DNA of 64,000 nt from Collinsella sp. (GTDB lineage: Bacteria; Actinomycetota; Coriobacteriia; Coriobacteriales; Coriobacteriaceae): assembly GCA_019414515.1 (NCBI GenBank), contig DXLX01000043.1, positions 27,456 through 91,455 on the forward strand, written 5' to 3'. The position numbers were made by a program, and so were the translations under genes. The notes under the pieces are model-generated. The model saw only the letters and a program-made list of their open reading frames with translations, did not search any database and had not been told where the DNA came from. Of the stretch, positions 1 to 9,001 are shown in pieces. The first letter of the stretch is position 1, and each line of letters starts with the position of its first letter.

Positions 1-899
1 CCGCCAGCGGCAACTTCCTGGGCAAGCTCATACTTCTCGCCGTTATAGATGCGTACCTGATCGACCTTCTGCTCCCATGCCTCAGCACCGGAACGTCCGT
101 CAATCATCTGTTTGGCATGCAGCGTGCCGCCGGTCACTTTAACCCAAGCCAAGCGCTCGCCACGATCCCCGCGGCTGACACGATAGACGCGCGCAGCAAA
201 CTCCGGGAGCCACGCCTGTTCACGCATCAGCGCGCATATGCCATCCAGCAGCTCGTCAACGCCTTGGTCCTTGAGCGCCGAGCCGGCAAAGCAGGGAAAG
301 AGCTTGCGCTCGGCAACCATGCGCGACAGCGTTGCAACAGAAAGCTCGCCCGTCTCAAGAAACTCCTCGAGCGCCGCCTCGTCCAACGCAGCAGCGTCCT
401 CCCGAACGGCACCACCCGCCAGCAGTTCGCTGGCATCCAGGCAGCCCTCGGAAAGACGTTGCCCAAGTTGTGCCAGCAAAACCTCGCGGCCGGGATGCTC
501 CAAATCGATTTTGTTGATATAGATGAACGTCGGAATGTCATAGCGCGCAAGCAGGCGCCACAGGGTTTCGGTGTGCCCTTGTACGCCGTCGTTGGCGCCC
601 ACCACCAGAATCGCGTAGTCCAGGGCGCGCAATGTGCGCTCCGCCTCGGCAGAAAAATCGACATGCCCCGGCGCATCAACGAGCATGACGTGGGTATCGC
701 CTTGGTCGAGCACGGCCTGCGACGAGAAAATCGTAATGCCGCGCTCGCGCTCGATCGCGTTAGTGTCCAGATGCGAATCGCCATCGTCCACGCGGCCGCG
801 CTTGCGAATGCGACCCGCGTTGAACAACATGGCCTCGGCCAACGTTGTCTTGCCGGCATCGACATGCGCCAAGATTCCAACGACAGCTTGCTTCGACAT
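1..899 (-). CDS. TetM/EF-G-like translation factor GTPase, 3' end outside window
   Basis: The visible 299 residues are the N-terminal G domain of a translational GTPase of the ribosomal-protection (TetM/TetO/TetW) branch of the EF-G superfamily. G1 is AHVDAGKT (residues 11-18), the switch I region has RERGITIF (51-58), G3 is DAPGH (75-79) and G4 is NKID (129-132). The ATG at 899 follows AGAGGAGAGCC. The protein runs off the left edge of the window, so the C-terminal ribosome-binding domains cannot be judged. Chromosomal TetM-like GTPases of unknown resistance role are common in Coriobacteriia, so actual tetracycline resistance is not implied. Family assignment is secure; function is inferred. 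Confidence 0.85.
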   Translation of the reverse strand, partial: MSKQAVVGILAHVDAGKTTLAEAMLFNAGRIRKRGRVDDGDSHLDTNAIERERGITIFSSQAVLDQGDTHVMLVDAPGHVDFSAEAERTLRALDYAILVVGANDGVQGHTETLWRLLARYDIPTFIYINKIDLEHPGREVLLAQLGQRLSEGCLDASELLAGGAVREDAAALDEAALEEFLETGELSVATLSRMVAERKLFPCFAGSALKDQGVDELLDGICALMREQAWLPEFAARVYRVSRGDRGERLAWVKVTGGTLHAKQMIDGRSGAEAWEQKVDQVRIYNGEKYELAQEVAAG

Positions 900-1145
900 G
901 GCTCTCCTCTTATTGCAAGCCCATCGCACGCGGCAACGGGCGCTCTCGTTCCACACTGGATGATACAATTTACGGGCCGGCGGGCGAAGCGGGCCCTATC
1001 CCCCGACCGAGCTCATCGCCCCGCGTTGCCGCGCAGCGATTTTCGTAGGTTCGCGCCTTGCGAAAGCCGGCACCTCCCCTTTTTGTCTGCCCGGGTTCAT
1101 CTGGAACGGCAGCGACGCGAGCCCCACAACAACGCGTTTTGCCAA
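900..1145. other. Intergenic region, no gene seen
   Basis: Upstream region of the GTPase gene, which is read leftward from 899. I see no convincing small gene or RNA here. An open frame running rightward across it is antisense to the GTPase gene and is rejected. Confidence 0.5.
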
Positions 1146-1171
1146 AAAATGGCCCCACCCGGGGCCATTTT
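1146..1171 (-). terminator. Rho-independent terminator after the acetyltransferase gene
   Basis: Perfect 11-bp stem (1146-1156 with 1161-1171, AAAATGGCCCC) and a 4-nt loop. Read leftward it is followed by a run of six T. It lies 34 bp past the acetyltransferase stop codon. Confidence 0.8.
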
Positions 1172-1205
1172 CATTTAGATGGAGTGTTGGTATGCGCCTG
1201 GGCGC

Positions 1206-1694
1206 TTATGCCTCGCGCAGCCAGTCGAACGCAACACGCGGCGTGCCGTCCGACACATGGATAATGCCGGCACGCTCGAATCCCGCCTTGATGCTCGCAC
1301 GCTGCATGGGCAGATTGTCCTGATGCGTGTCGATGCGCAGGTGATCGGCACGCTCTTTGGCAAAGGCGAACATCGCAGCCGCGATACCGTGCACGGTGCC
1401 GTCGGATGCCACACGGTGCAGCACGGCGTACGGAGTGTCGCTGCGCCACCGACCGTCCTCAATTACGTCATAGCACTCGTCCGGACCCGGTAAAAAGGCA
1501 AACGTCGCTACCACGTGACCGTCAACTTCGCACACATAGCTGCCACCAGCGGCGATATCGGCAGCCAGCTGCTCGGCCGAAGGCGTGCCCTCGGGCCACT
1601 GCGTGGCGTTGCCATGCGCGCGCATAAAAGCGCGGGCCGCGTCATAGATAGCCATGACGGCGGGAATGTCGGTATCGAGGGTTTTTCTGATCAT
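1206..1694 (-). CDS. GNAT family N-acetyltransferase
   Basis: A 162-residue GNAT-type acyl-CoA-dependent N-acetyltransferase. The opening MIRKTLDTDIPAVMAIYDAA is the usual first strand and helix of the fold. A central strand region (YVCEVDGHVVATFAFLPG) and a late segment (LRIDTHQDNLPMQRASIKAG) match the stretch where GNAT enzymes bind the CoA tail and close the fold. The ATG at 1694 is preferred to the GTG one codon upstream. Length is typical. It ends at a good terminator and is probably monocistronic. The substrate cannot be deduced. Confidence 0.85.
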   Translation of the reverse strand: MIRKTLDTDIPAVMAIYDAARAFMRAHGNATQWPEGTPSAEQLAADIAAGGSYVCEVDGHVVATFAFLPGPDECYDVIEDGRWRSDTPYAVLHRVASDGTVHGIAAAMFAFAKERADHLRIDTHQDNLPMQRASIKAGFERAGIIHVSDGTPRVAFDWLREA

Positions 1695-1771
1695 CACGCG
1701 GCGACCTCACGTTTATTGGTATCACTTTGATTGAGCAATGATACCAGCGTTTGAAGAGGGGCGCGAAGCAG

Positions 1772-2068
1772 ATGGGGAGCAAAAAGCGAGCCGCCTGGTC
1801 AAAGGCAAAGAGCGAGTTTTTGGGCGCTGCCACCGGCGGCGATATGAGCGATCTGTTTGCGCGCGAAGACGAGCGCCGCGACGCACTAGACGCCGAGCGC
1901 GATGAAGCCTGGCGCTACAAGTCGTGCGAACGCAAAAACCGTTACGACACGCGCGCCGAGGCCGAGGCAGTTATGGCCGACTGCGAAAACCGCGGGCGGC
2001 GCGGCCTTGCCTGCTACAAATGCGAATACTGCGGCGGATGGCATCTGACGTCGCACCCCTGGAAATAG
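1772..2068 (+). CDS. Small hypothetical protein with Cys-rich C-terminus
   Basis: A 98-residue protein starting at ATG 1772 (AGAGGGG upstream); a TTG at 1751 is an alternative. The N-terminal half is basic then acidic (KKRAAWSKAK, then REDERRDALDAERDEAW). The C-terminal half has C52, C71, C81, C84, C87 and H91, with CYKCEYCGGWHL forming a likely zinc knuckle. This resembles small proteins in actinobacterial and phage genomes whose role is unknown. It is transcribed away from the acetyltransferase gene and convergently with rsmJ. No function is claimed. Confidence 0.7.
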   Translation: MGSKKRAAWSKAKSEFLGAATGGDMSDLFAREDERRDALDAERDEAWRYKSCERKNRYDTRAEAEAVMADCENRGRRGLACYKCEYCGGWHLTSHPWK

Positions 2069-2116
2069 ACCCCGCATCGGCACGGCGCTGGCGAAGCGCC
2101 GGCCATCGCACGCAAG

Positions 2117-2821
2117 CTACGGGCGCGGCGGCACCAAAACATCGTAGCGAACGGCCTTGCCCGCAAGCTGATAGCTCGGCTTAACGCCGGCAAGCAGCGG
2201 CCCCTTCACCGGCCGTTTGATAACGACCTTGCGCGGCCGCACTGCAAGCGCAGCTTTAACCAGCGTCTCCTCATCGGCACACGGCTGTTCCAGATGGTGC
2301 AAGAGCTGGAACTTCTTTTTGACCGCCGCGCTCTTGGTGCGCTCAGGAAACATGGGGTCCAGATACACCACGTCGGGAGCCGCGAGCTCATCGCGCTCGA
2401 CCAGCTCAGCCGTATGGCGAAGGCCGGCAATGCTGTCCTCGCCCGCATGTAAGTGCATGCGCGCCACGGCGGCCGCAAGCGCCGGATCATCTGCCGCGCG
2501 ATCCAGGGCATCCTGGAGCAGCGCCGCGATCACGCAATCCTGCTCATACAGATCGACGGTAAAACCCGCGGCCGCCAGCAGCAGCGAGTCCTCGCCAAAG
2601 CCTGCTGTGGCATCAATCGCCCATGGTTGTTCGATGCCTTTTGTGCGCGCAGCCTTTACCAACAGCTCTTGCTGCAGACGACCCTGCTTGAGCCGTGGAA
2701 GCATGCGGCCAAAATCGGCACGCAACTCCATCGTGCCGTCGGTGAGCGTAAGGCCCTCGGACGTCCGCACGAGCTCGAGCCCAGCAGCCCGAGCAACAGA
2801 AAAGGGATCGACGACGCCCAT
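2117..2821 (-). CDS. rsmJ: 16S rRNA (guanine-N2)-methyltransferase RsmJ
   Basis: A 234-residue class I SAM-dependent methyltransferase of the RsmJ (YhiQ) family, which in E. coli makes m2G1516 of 16S rRNA. SAM-binding motif I is DATAGFGEDSLLLAAAG, followed by an acidic ribose contact (VDLYEQD). The family hallmark YLDPMFPERTKSAAVKKK is present and covers the catalytic DPMF. The ATG at 2821 has AAGGAG five bases upstream; a GTG two codons earlier overlaps that site and is rejected. It converges with the small Cys-rich gene. Confidence 0.88.
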   Translation of the reverse strand: MGVVDPFSVARAAGLELVRTSEGLTLTDGTMELRADFGRMLPRLKQGRLQQELLVKAARTKGIEQPWAIDATAGFGEDSLLLAAAGFTVDLYEQDCVIAALLQDALDRAADDPALAAAVARMHLHAGEDSIAGLRHTAELVERDELAAPDVVYLDPMFPERTKSAAVKKKFQLLHHLEQPCADEETLVKAALAVRPRKVVIKRPVKGPLLAGVKPSYQLAGKAVRYDVLVPPRP

Positions 2822-2884
2822 GGACACTCCTTAGCAAACAAAACGAATACGTGAGCGCCACCTCAGTTGGCACCCAACCGTCCG

Positions 2885-3028
2885 TTATTGTCCCACATGC
2901 GACATGGTCCACAGCATCCCAATGCAAAGCACAGCCATCAATACCGTGCACACGGCAGCGATCACAGAATCACTCATGCGCCTTCCCAGCGACCGCGGCT
3001 CATCCACTTGCTTGACTCCGTACATCAT
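2885..3028 (-). CDS. Small single-pass membrane protein
   Basis: A 47-residue frame. The ATG at 3028 is preceded by a near-perfect ribosome binding site (GAAGGAGGAGCC). A short charged N-terminus (KQVDEPRSLGRRMSD) leads into one hydrophobic segment of about 21 residues (VIAAVCTVLMAVLCIGMLW), then a short tail. Length, ribosome binding site and topology suggest a genuine small membrane protein rather than chance. It lies 60 bp upstream of rsmJ on the same strand and may share its transcript. No family is recognised. Confidence 0.55.
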   Translation of the reverse strand: MMYGVKQVDEPRSLGRRMSDSVIAAVCTVLMAVLCIGMLWTMSHVGQ

Positions 3029-3255
3029 GGCTCCTCCTTCGGTCCAGCTCTTACCATGGCCTCATCATCGCAGCGCCGCGCATGCGCTGCCATCGATTTG
3101 ACTTACGTCCAGCTTTCCTTTTTGAAAGGTTGAACCGTGCAGGCAAGAGACGCTTTCAGGCGCATGCATCGCCGCGTTGAACTACAATGTGCTTCACCAT
3201 ATGTGCAGCACATAGGGCGCGCCAGGTTGGCGTACTCGTATCGAAAGGACCAGCC

Positions 3256-3657
3256 ATGAGCTTCACTCGCAAGACTCTCAAAATCCTTGCCCTGATTTAT
3301 TTTGTTCTGGGCATCGCCAGTCTCGTCATTGGAATCGCCGGCATCGCGACCGGCAAGTTCGAGTCCACCTACGGATCGAACGCCATGCTCGCCGCGGCCG
3401 TGATTATCGCCAAGGGCCTCATCGATCTTGCCGCGGGCGTTGCGGGCATCAAGGGTGCCAACAAGCCTTCGCAGGTTGACGGCGCGTTTAAGCTCGGTAT
3501 CGTTGCTGCAGTCGCCACGCTTGCCCAGGCGGTGCTCACGCTTCCCGCGTTTGGCGGCGACGCCATCAACTTTGGCGCCTTTGTCATCGTGGTGTACGAC
3601 CTGTTCTTTGTTCAGCAGGCGCACGCCGTTAAGGCCGAAAACAAGGACCGCCTGTAA
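3256..3657 (+). CDS. Four-helix membrane protein of unknown function
   Basis: A 133-residue integral membrane protein with about four hydrophobic segments: ILALIYFVLGIASLVIGIAGI, then AMLAAAVIIAKGLIDLAAGVAGI, then GIVAAVATLAQAVLTL, then AFVIVVYDLFFVQQ. It ends in a charged tail (KAENKDRL). The ATG at 3256 has GAAAGGA upstream; in-frame codons from 3187 lie in non-coding sequence. Proteins of this shape are common in Coriobacteriia and unnamed. It is followed by a clear terminator and is probably monocistronic. Confidence 0.8.
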   Translation: MSFTRKTLKILALIYFVLGIASLVIGIAGIATGKFESTYGSNAMLAAAVIIAKGLIDLAAGVAGIKGANKPSQVDGAFKLGIVAAVATLAQAVLTLPAFGGDAINFGAFVIVVYDLFFVQQAHAVKAENKDRL

Positions 3658-3695
3658 GCGCTCGCTTCTCATAACCTCTGCAGCCAAGCAACTAA

Positions 3696-3731
3696 AAAGG
3701 GCCGATCGCGCATCTCCGCGGTCGGCCCTTT
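3696..3731 (+). terminator. Terminator after the membrane protein gene
   Basis: Inverted repeat of AAAGGGCCGATCGCG with CGCGGTCGGCCCTTT around a 6-nt loop, 38 bp past the stop codon. One mismatch; A- and T-rich flanks. Confidence 0.7.
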
Positions 3732-3784
3732 ACGTTTGCCCAGATAAAACCTGCCAAAATAAACCTGTCCCTATTTGGTAGGTG

Positions 3785-4600
3785 TTAGCTGTGACGGTAC
3801 TCGGCGATGATGAAGTCGATATCGGTCTGAAGGGTTTCCAGGTTTGCCAGGCGCTCTTTGTCGGCAGGGCGCGTGCGGTAGTAGTAGGGCGTCATCTGGA
3901 ACACTGCCTCGATATCGGCCTGCGTCTGGAGGGTGATAGAAGCTGTCACCCGCTGCGTTCCGATTAACTCGAGCTCGGTGGTCTGCGGCAGCTTCTCGTC
4001 GTTAAGGTACGGCGTATCGTAGAGCACCTCCTTGAGCCCAAAGAGATGACGGGCACCCGGCACCACGGTGTAGAGAAAGCCCTCGGGTGCCAGCACGCGG
4101 GCAAACTCGCGCTCGTTAAAGGGGGCAAAGAGCTCGGTCACCATATCGAAGGCACCATCGGCCACGGGGATATCCTTCATGTTGGCCACGAAGTAGGTCG
4201 CATCGCCGCGCTTGGCGGCAAGGCGCACCATCTCTTTACCCAGGTCAAAGCCATAAGCATCCACGCCCGGTACCGCGCCCATGGCACTGGTGTAGTAGCC
4301 CTCGCCGCAGCAAATATCGAGCAGCGTCATGGGGCCATTCGCAGACGTTGCACGCCCAGACACCTGCTCGCGCACCAGCTCGACCATTGCGTCGCGCAAC
4401 GGCGCATAGTATCCGCGGTTCAGAAAGTCACGACGGCTGCGCGCCTGCGACTTGGGATCGCCCATGGAGTCGCCGCTCTTGGACGAGCGCAGCAGATACA
4501 GATAGCCCTCGCGCGCACGGTCAAATCGATGTCCGCCCGCGCATGCAGCACCGCGCTCGTCGTCCACCAATGGCTTATGGCAAACGGGACACAACAACAT
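3785..4600 (-). CDS. rlmA: 23S rRNA (guanine-N1)-methyltransferase, RlmA family
   Basis: A 271-residue protein of the RlmA/TlrB family, which methylates N1 of G745 or G748 in 23S rRNA hairpin 35. The N-terminal zinc site is CPVC (residues 4-7) with a later CAGGH, followed by the family signature of an FDRA..GY..LL stretch and GD. The SAM-binding core has LLDICCGEGYYTSAM and a late FNEREFARVLAPEG. The start at 4600 has AAGGAG. TlrB members give tylosin resistance, but the RlmA-I/RlmA-II distinction cannot be made by eye. Confidence 0.85.
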   Translation of the reverse strand: MLLCPVCHKPLVDDERGAACAGGHRFDRAREGYLYLLRSSKSGDSMGDPKSQARSRRDFLNRGYYAPLRDAMVELVREQVSGRATSANGPMTLLDICCGEGYYTSAMGAVPGVDAYGFDLGKEMVRLAAKRGDATYFVANMKDIPVADGAFDMVTELFAPFNEREFARVLAPEGFLYTVVPGARHLFGLKEVLYDTPYLNDEKLPQTTELELIGTQRVTASITLQTQADIEAVFQMTPYYYRTRPADKERLANLETLQTDIDFIIAEYRHS

Positions 4601-4660
4601 GGCAACTCCTTAGCGCGAACAACACAACGCCCACCATTGTCGCACGCCTCCCCCGCCTCG

Positions 4661-4710
4661 TCATTGGGGACGTTCTTGTTCGACTAGTCATTTAAGAACG
4701 TCCCCAATGA
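4661..4710. repeat. Dispersed hairpin repeat, copy 1
   Basis: Perfect 17-bp inverted repeat TCATTGGGGACGTTCTT (4661-4677) with its complement (4694-4710), loop carrying CGACTAGTC. It lies between the divergent rlmA and MATE genes. Related copies occur near 19.3 kb and 30.6 kb and a decayed one near 29.86 kb. A further GACTAGTC and an ACGTCCC follow within 80 bp. Confidence 0.8.
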
Positions 4711-4835
4711 CTAGTCTGAAGGAGTGTCCCCAACTGCCGGCAGAAAAGGAACGTCCCTAAGTGCCGACTAGTCGATTAGGAGTATCATCGTCTGCGCAAA
4801 TAAGCACGAAAGAGCATATTAGAGATTGAGAGCGT

Positions 4836-6218
4836 ATGGCAGACACCGCATCTAAGCACATTGACATGACCACCGGCTCGCTGTGGCGCAATATTCCCCT
4901 GTTCGCCTTCCCCGTGGCCGCCACGAGCATCTTGGAGCAGCTATCGAACCTCATCGCCACGGTCATCATCGGTAACTTCTCAGGCGACCAGGGAACCCTC
5001 GCCATGGCGGCGGTCGGCTCCAATGTTCCGCTTACCAGTCTTATGCTCAACCTGTTTATCGGCATGTCGCTTGGCTCCAACGTGGTCATTGCCAACGCTA
5101 TCGGCCGCAACGATCAGAACATGGTCAAACGCGCCGTCCATACCTCGATTTTAATGGCGCTCGTGGGCTTTGTCGTCATCGCCCTGGGCGAGATCTTTGC
5201 CGAGCCCATGCTCGCCGCGCTCAACGTTCCCGCTGAGACCATGCCGCTCGCCTCACTCTACCTACGCGTCTTTTTGCTGAGCATGCCCTCGATTTTGCTT
5301 TACAACTTTGAGGCCGCGATCTTCCGCTCCGTCGGCATCACCCGCATGCCGCTGCAGGCGCTTGCCGTGTCCACCGTCCTCAACATATGCCTGGACCTCG
5401 TCTTTGTCCCCGTACTCCACTGGGGTGTGGCGGGCGTCGCCATCGCCACCGCCATCGCCTACACCGTCAGCGCCGCGACGCTCTTTATCCGCCTGCTCAA
5501 GACCGACTCCGTCGTCCGCGTCACCCCACGCGACTTAGGCTTAGACCCCGTCGCCCTCAAGCGCATCGTCAAGATCGGCCTGCCCGCCGGCATCCAAAGC
5601 GCCGTCTTTGCCGTCGCCAACATCATCATCCAGTCTGCCATCAACAGCCTGGGCACCGAGGTCATGGCGGCTTCGAGCGCCGCCATGAGCCTGGAGTACG
5701 TGTGCTACAACCTGCTCAACAGCTTTAGCCAGGCTTGCACCACCTTTGTGGGACAAAATCACGGCGCCCGCCAGATCGACCGCTGCACCAAGACGCTCAA
5801 GGTCTGCCTGGTCGAAGGCGGTATCGTTGCACTCACCACGATCATCGTTATTGTCGGCCTGGGACGCGAGATCCTATCGCTGTTCAACAGCGATCCCAAC
5901 ATCGTCTCGATCGGCTATATCCGCGTGTGTTCGATCTTCCCGGCGTACGCCTTTAGCATGTTCTACGAAAACATGTCAGGCTACCTGCGCGGCTTTGGTA
6001 TCTCGCTCACGCCCGCCCTCATCACCATGATCTGTGTCTGCGGCATCCGCTTCTATTGGGTGTTCTGCGTGTTCCCGCACTTCCGCACCTTTGCGAACAT
6101 CATGATGGTCTACCCCATCAGCCTGGGCACCACGGCGTTCTTTATGGTCGTGGCGGTATTGCTCTGCCATCCGGCACACACCTACCGTCTGACGCAAGCC
6201 AAAGCGACAGCCCGCTAA
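4836..6218 (+). CDS. MATE family efflux transporter
   Basis: A 460-residue, twelve-helix transporter of the MATE (MatE/DinF/NorM) family, which exports organic cations or drugs in exchange for Na+ or H+. Typical features are the opening TGSLWRNIPLFAFPVAATSI, the ATVIIGNFSGDQGTLAMAAVG stretch, and a repeat-half start at LGLDPVALKRIVKIGLPAGIQS. Length matches the family. The ATG at 4836 follows a weak GAGAG. It is divergent from rlmA and convergent with the LysR gene. Substrate unknown. Confidence 0.92.
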   Translation: MADTASKHIDMTTGSLWRNIPLFAFPVAATSILEQLSNLIATVIIGNFSGDQGTLAMAAVGSNVPLTSLMLNLFIGMSLGSNVVIANAIGRNDQNMVKRAVHTSILMALVGFVVIALGEIFAEPMLAALNVPAETMPLASLYLRVFLLSMPSILLYNFEAAIFRSVGITRMPLQALAVSTVLNICLDLVFVPVLHWGVAGVAIATAIAYTVSAATLFIRLLKTDSVVRVTPRDLGLDPVALKRIVKIGLPAGIQSAVFAVANIIIQSAINSLGTEVMAASSAAMSLEYVCYNLLNSFSQACTTFVGQNHGARQIDRCTKTLKVCLVEGGIVALTTIIVIVGLGREILSLFNSDPNIVSIGYIRVCSIFPAYAFSMFYENMSGYLRGFGISLTPALITMICVCGIRFYWVFCVFPHFRTFANIMMVYPISLGTTAFFMVVAVLLCHPAHTYRLTQAKATAR

Positions 6219-6245
6219 TCACCACACTCAACGCCACGCTAGTCA

Positions 6246-7112
6246 TTAATTGACGATATGCGAGCTCATATAGTCGATAAAGCGCCTCGTGGCGATAGGC
6301 ATGGTATCCCAGCTGCGCCAGGCTGCCACTACGTCGCGCGAGGGGGCATGCACGATGGGCCGCACATGAATATCGGCTTGCATGCCCTCTACAGTACGAC
6401 GGTAGAGCATGCTCACGCCCAGGCCCTCCTCCACCATCGCCATGATGGTGTAGTCGTCGGTCACCTCACTCGTCACGTGCGGCGACAGCCCATGCGCCGC
6501 GAATGCATCGAGCACCAGGCTCTGTTCGCCCTCATCCAGCAGCACAAACGGTTCGGACGCCAGGTCGGCAAGCGTCACCTTTTCCTTTGCCGCCAGTGGA
6601 TGGACGGCTGGCAACAGCGCCACCAGCTTGTCGTGATAGACCACGCGTTTCTCGAGCCCCTCGGTAAATCCACGCGCTGTAAAGCAAAAGTCGACCACGC
6701 CATCGTGTACCCACTGGGCGTTGCGCGTGTAATCGCCCTGCTTGAGGGTAAAGTGCACGCCCGGATGCAGGGCCCCAAAGTCGCGGATCACACGCGGTAA
6801 CACAGTACGACTCACGTTGGTAAACGTCGCAATGCGAATGTCGGTCGACGAAAGCCCCAACAACTCCTGGCGCTTGCCCTCGAGCTCGGCCTCGGCCGTT
6901 ACGATTTGGCGCAGATACGGCAGATACTGTTTGCCGTCGCGCGTAAGCGAGACGCCTTGCTTGCCGCGCTCGATAATCGTGGTGCCCAGCTCGCGCTCGA
7001 GCGCCTTGACGGCCTGGCTCACCGCGCTTTGCGTATAGCCCAGCGCGTCGGCGGCACGTTTCAGGCTGCCGCAATCGACCGCCATACATACAATCTGATA
7101 CCGCGATGCCAT
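6246..7112 (-). CDS. LysR family transcriptional regulator
   Basis: A 288-residue LysR-type regulator. The N-terminal winged helix-turn-helix covers about residues 1-60 (LKRAADALGYTQSAVSQAVKALERELG). The rest is the periplasmic-binding-like effector domain (IRIATFTNVSRTVLPRVIRDF onward). The ATG at 7112 follows GGAGG. It is divergently transcribed from the EamA transporter gene at 7271, the usual arrangement for a LysR regulator and its target, so it probably controls that transporter. The inducer is unknown. Confidence 0.9.
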   Translation of the reverse strand: MASRYQIVCMAVDCGSLKRAADALGYTQSAVSQAVKALERELGTTIIERGKQGVSLTRDGKQYLPYLRQIVTAEAELEGKRQELLGLSSTDIRIATFTNVSRTVLPRVIRDFGALHPGVHFTLKQGDYTRNAQWVHDGVVDFCFTARGFTEGLEKRVVYHDKLVALLPAVHPLAAKEKVTLADLASEPFVLLDEGEQSLVLDAFAAHGLSPHVTSEVTDDYTIMAMVEEGLGVSMLYRRTVEGMQADIHVRPIVHAPSRDVVAAWRSWDTMPIATRRFIDYMSSHIVN

Positions 7113-7270
7113 CGTGCCTCCACATCGATATAGCCGTAAAACGTTTTGCCAGGGCTTTTTCTTCTAACATTAGTATTTCTTAATCATACTGAAGATACAT
7201 TCGCTTTACTACATCCATATCTGGGAGCAGAATCCTTTTTGCGAAACCGTTCTGTAACAAAAGGAGTCCC

Positions 7271-8173
7271 ATGGATCGCAAAAAAGCAATCGCGCTCTCA
7301 TTTTCCGTTCCCGTCGCATGAGGCTTTTCGTACCCCCTCATGAAGATCGGCATGGACAGCATGAACGCCACGAGCATCGTCGCGCTGCGCTGCATCATCG
7401 CCTTTGTGGCCTGTCTGCTGCTCTTCCACAAGCACGCGCTGCGTATCAACCGTGACGTGATGATTCGCTCCGCCATCATCGGCGCCATCATGGCAACCGA
7501 GCTCACCTGCATGTGCCTGGGCTCCAGCCTCACCTCCGCCTCAACCGCCGGCTTTTTGCAGAGCCTGACGGTCGTAATCGTGCCGTTTGCCAACGCAGCT
7601 CTGCTGCGTCGCGCCCCCGAGCGCAAGGTGCTCATCGGAACTGCCATCGTCACCTGCGGTATGCTGCTGCTCTCGGGCGCCGACTTTACCAGCCTGAATC
7701 CCGGCGCGATCATCATGCTGCTCTCGGCCTTTATCTATGCCGGCCACATTATCGTAGCCAAGCGCTTTGTCGAAGAAGTCGACCCACTGGCCCTGGGTGT
7801 TTGGCAGCTGGGCTTTGGCGGCCTGTTCTCGGGCATCGCCGCGTGCGCCTTTGGCGGCTTCACGCTTCCCAGCACGCCCAACGAGATCGTCGTCGTCGTC
7901 GCACTCGCACTCATCTGCTCTGCCTATGGCTTTATCACCCAAACGCTCGTGCAGCCCCACGTGCCCGCCGAGACCACCGGCTTCGCCTTCTCGCTCGAGC
8001 CGGTCTGCTCCGCTGTCTTCTCGTTCTTCCTGGTCGGCGAGATCCTGAGCCCCATCGCCTTCTTTGGCGCCGCCCTCATCCTCACCGGCGTCATGGTGGC
8101 AACCGTCGAGTTTCCGCGCCTACGCGCGCATGAACAGGCTCGTATGGCAGGAACGCCCGAGCGCGTCTCGTAG
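7271..8173 (+). pseudogene. EamA/DMT transporter gene with in-frame TGA at codon 17
   Basis: The reading frame begins at ATG 7271 behind AAAAGGAG, reads MDRKKAIALSFSVPVA, meets TGA at 7319-7321, and continues in the same frame as GFSYPLMKIGMDS to 8173. EamA transporters of this type have a Trp-Gly pair exactly here (PVAWGFSYP), so a TGG to TGA change is the simplest reading. The rest, about ten hydrophobic segments in two EamA repeats, is intact. A restart at ATG 7340 could give a 277-residue protein lacking most of helix 1. It may be a true nonsense mutation, a polymorphism or a sequence error. The divergent LysR gene probably regulates it. Confidence 0.8.
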
Positions 8174-8261
8174 ACCCCACTCTTCATACAGCCGCGGCAT
8201 AAAGGCAACCGGTGCGCCTTTACAATAGATACCAACAGAGTATCTGCCACAAAGGAGCCCC

Positions 8262-8987
8262 ATGGACACCGCAACTCGCGACCGCAACATAGCAACCTGG
8301 TTGGGCGATGCGCCGCAGCCGGTACGTGACACTACGAACCAGCTGCTCGAGCGCATCGCCCTTTTGCGTGCCGAGCAGACCATCTACCCGGCACAAGACG
8401 ACATCCTCAATGCCCTCGCCTACACGCCGGCCGACCAGGTCAAGGTTGTCATCTTGGGTCAAGATCCCTATCACGGACCCAACCAGGCCATGGGGTTATC
8501 GTTCTCGGTCCCCGCGACGCAAACCAAGTTGCCGCCGAGCCTGCGCAACATCTATAAGGAACTCAAAGCCGATCTGGACTGCCCCTTTCCCGCCACGGGA
8601 GACCTAACCCCATGGGCACAGCAGGGCGTCTTGCTCCTCAACACTACGCTCACCGTGCGTGAGCATGCCGCGAATTCGCACGCCAAACTGGGCTGGAGCA
8701 CGCTCACCGACTACGTTATCGAACGCTGCTGTCAGCTGCCCCAACCGGTCGTCTTTTTGGCATGGGGCCGCTTTGCCCAGCAGATGGTTGAGGGCAAGCT
8801 CGCCGCGACCGGCGCGGGCAAGGCAAGCGGCAAGTTCTGTCTGGCCTCCACGCACCCCTCGCCACTTTCGGCCAACCGTGCCACGGCAGAACTCCCCGCC
8901 TTTATGGGGTCGCGCCCCTTCTCGGCAGCCAATCGGCTACTCAAACAGCACGGCTCGACCCCCGTCAACTGGACTTGCCTCGGCTAA
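8262..8987 (+). CDS. ung: Uracil-DNA glycosylase, family 1
   Basis: A 241-residue base-excision repair enzyme that removes uracil from DNA. The water-activating loop GQDPYHG and the Leu-intercalation/minor-groove motif HPSPLS are both present. The uracil-binding segment is LLLNTTLTV, and a FLAWG stretch is typical of the fold. The ATG at 8262 has AAAGGAG. Length fits the family. It ends in a bidirectional terminator shared with the convergent SDR gene. Confidence 0.96.
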   Translation: MDTATRDRNIATWLGDAPQPVRDTTNQLLERIALLRAEQTIYPAQDDILNALAYTPADQVKVVILGQDPYHGPNQAMGLSFSVPATQTKLPPSLRNIYKELKADLDCPFPATGDLTPWAQQGVLLLNTTLTVREHAANSHAKLGWSTLTDYVIERCCQLPQPVVFLAWGRFAQQMVEGKLAATGAGKASGKFCLASTHPSPLSANRATAELPAFMGSRPFSAANRLLKQHGSTPVNWTCLG

Positions 8988-9001
8988 AAATCGATACATC
9001 A

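Noticed and set aside
900..1145. tRNA-like GGGTTCATC near 1091
   Set aside because: No acceptor or anticodon stems can be formed around it.
117..1178. Long open frame on the plus strand over the left edge
   Set aside because: It is antisense to the TetM/EF-G-like gene, whose GTPase motifs are clear on the minus strand; the plus-strand product is basic and has no motifs.
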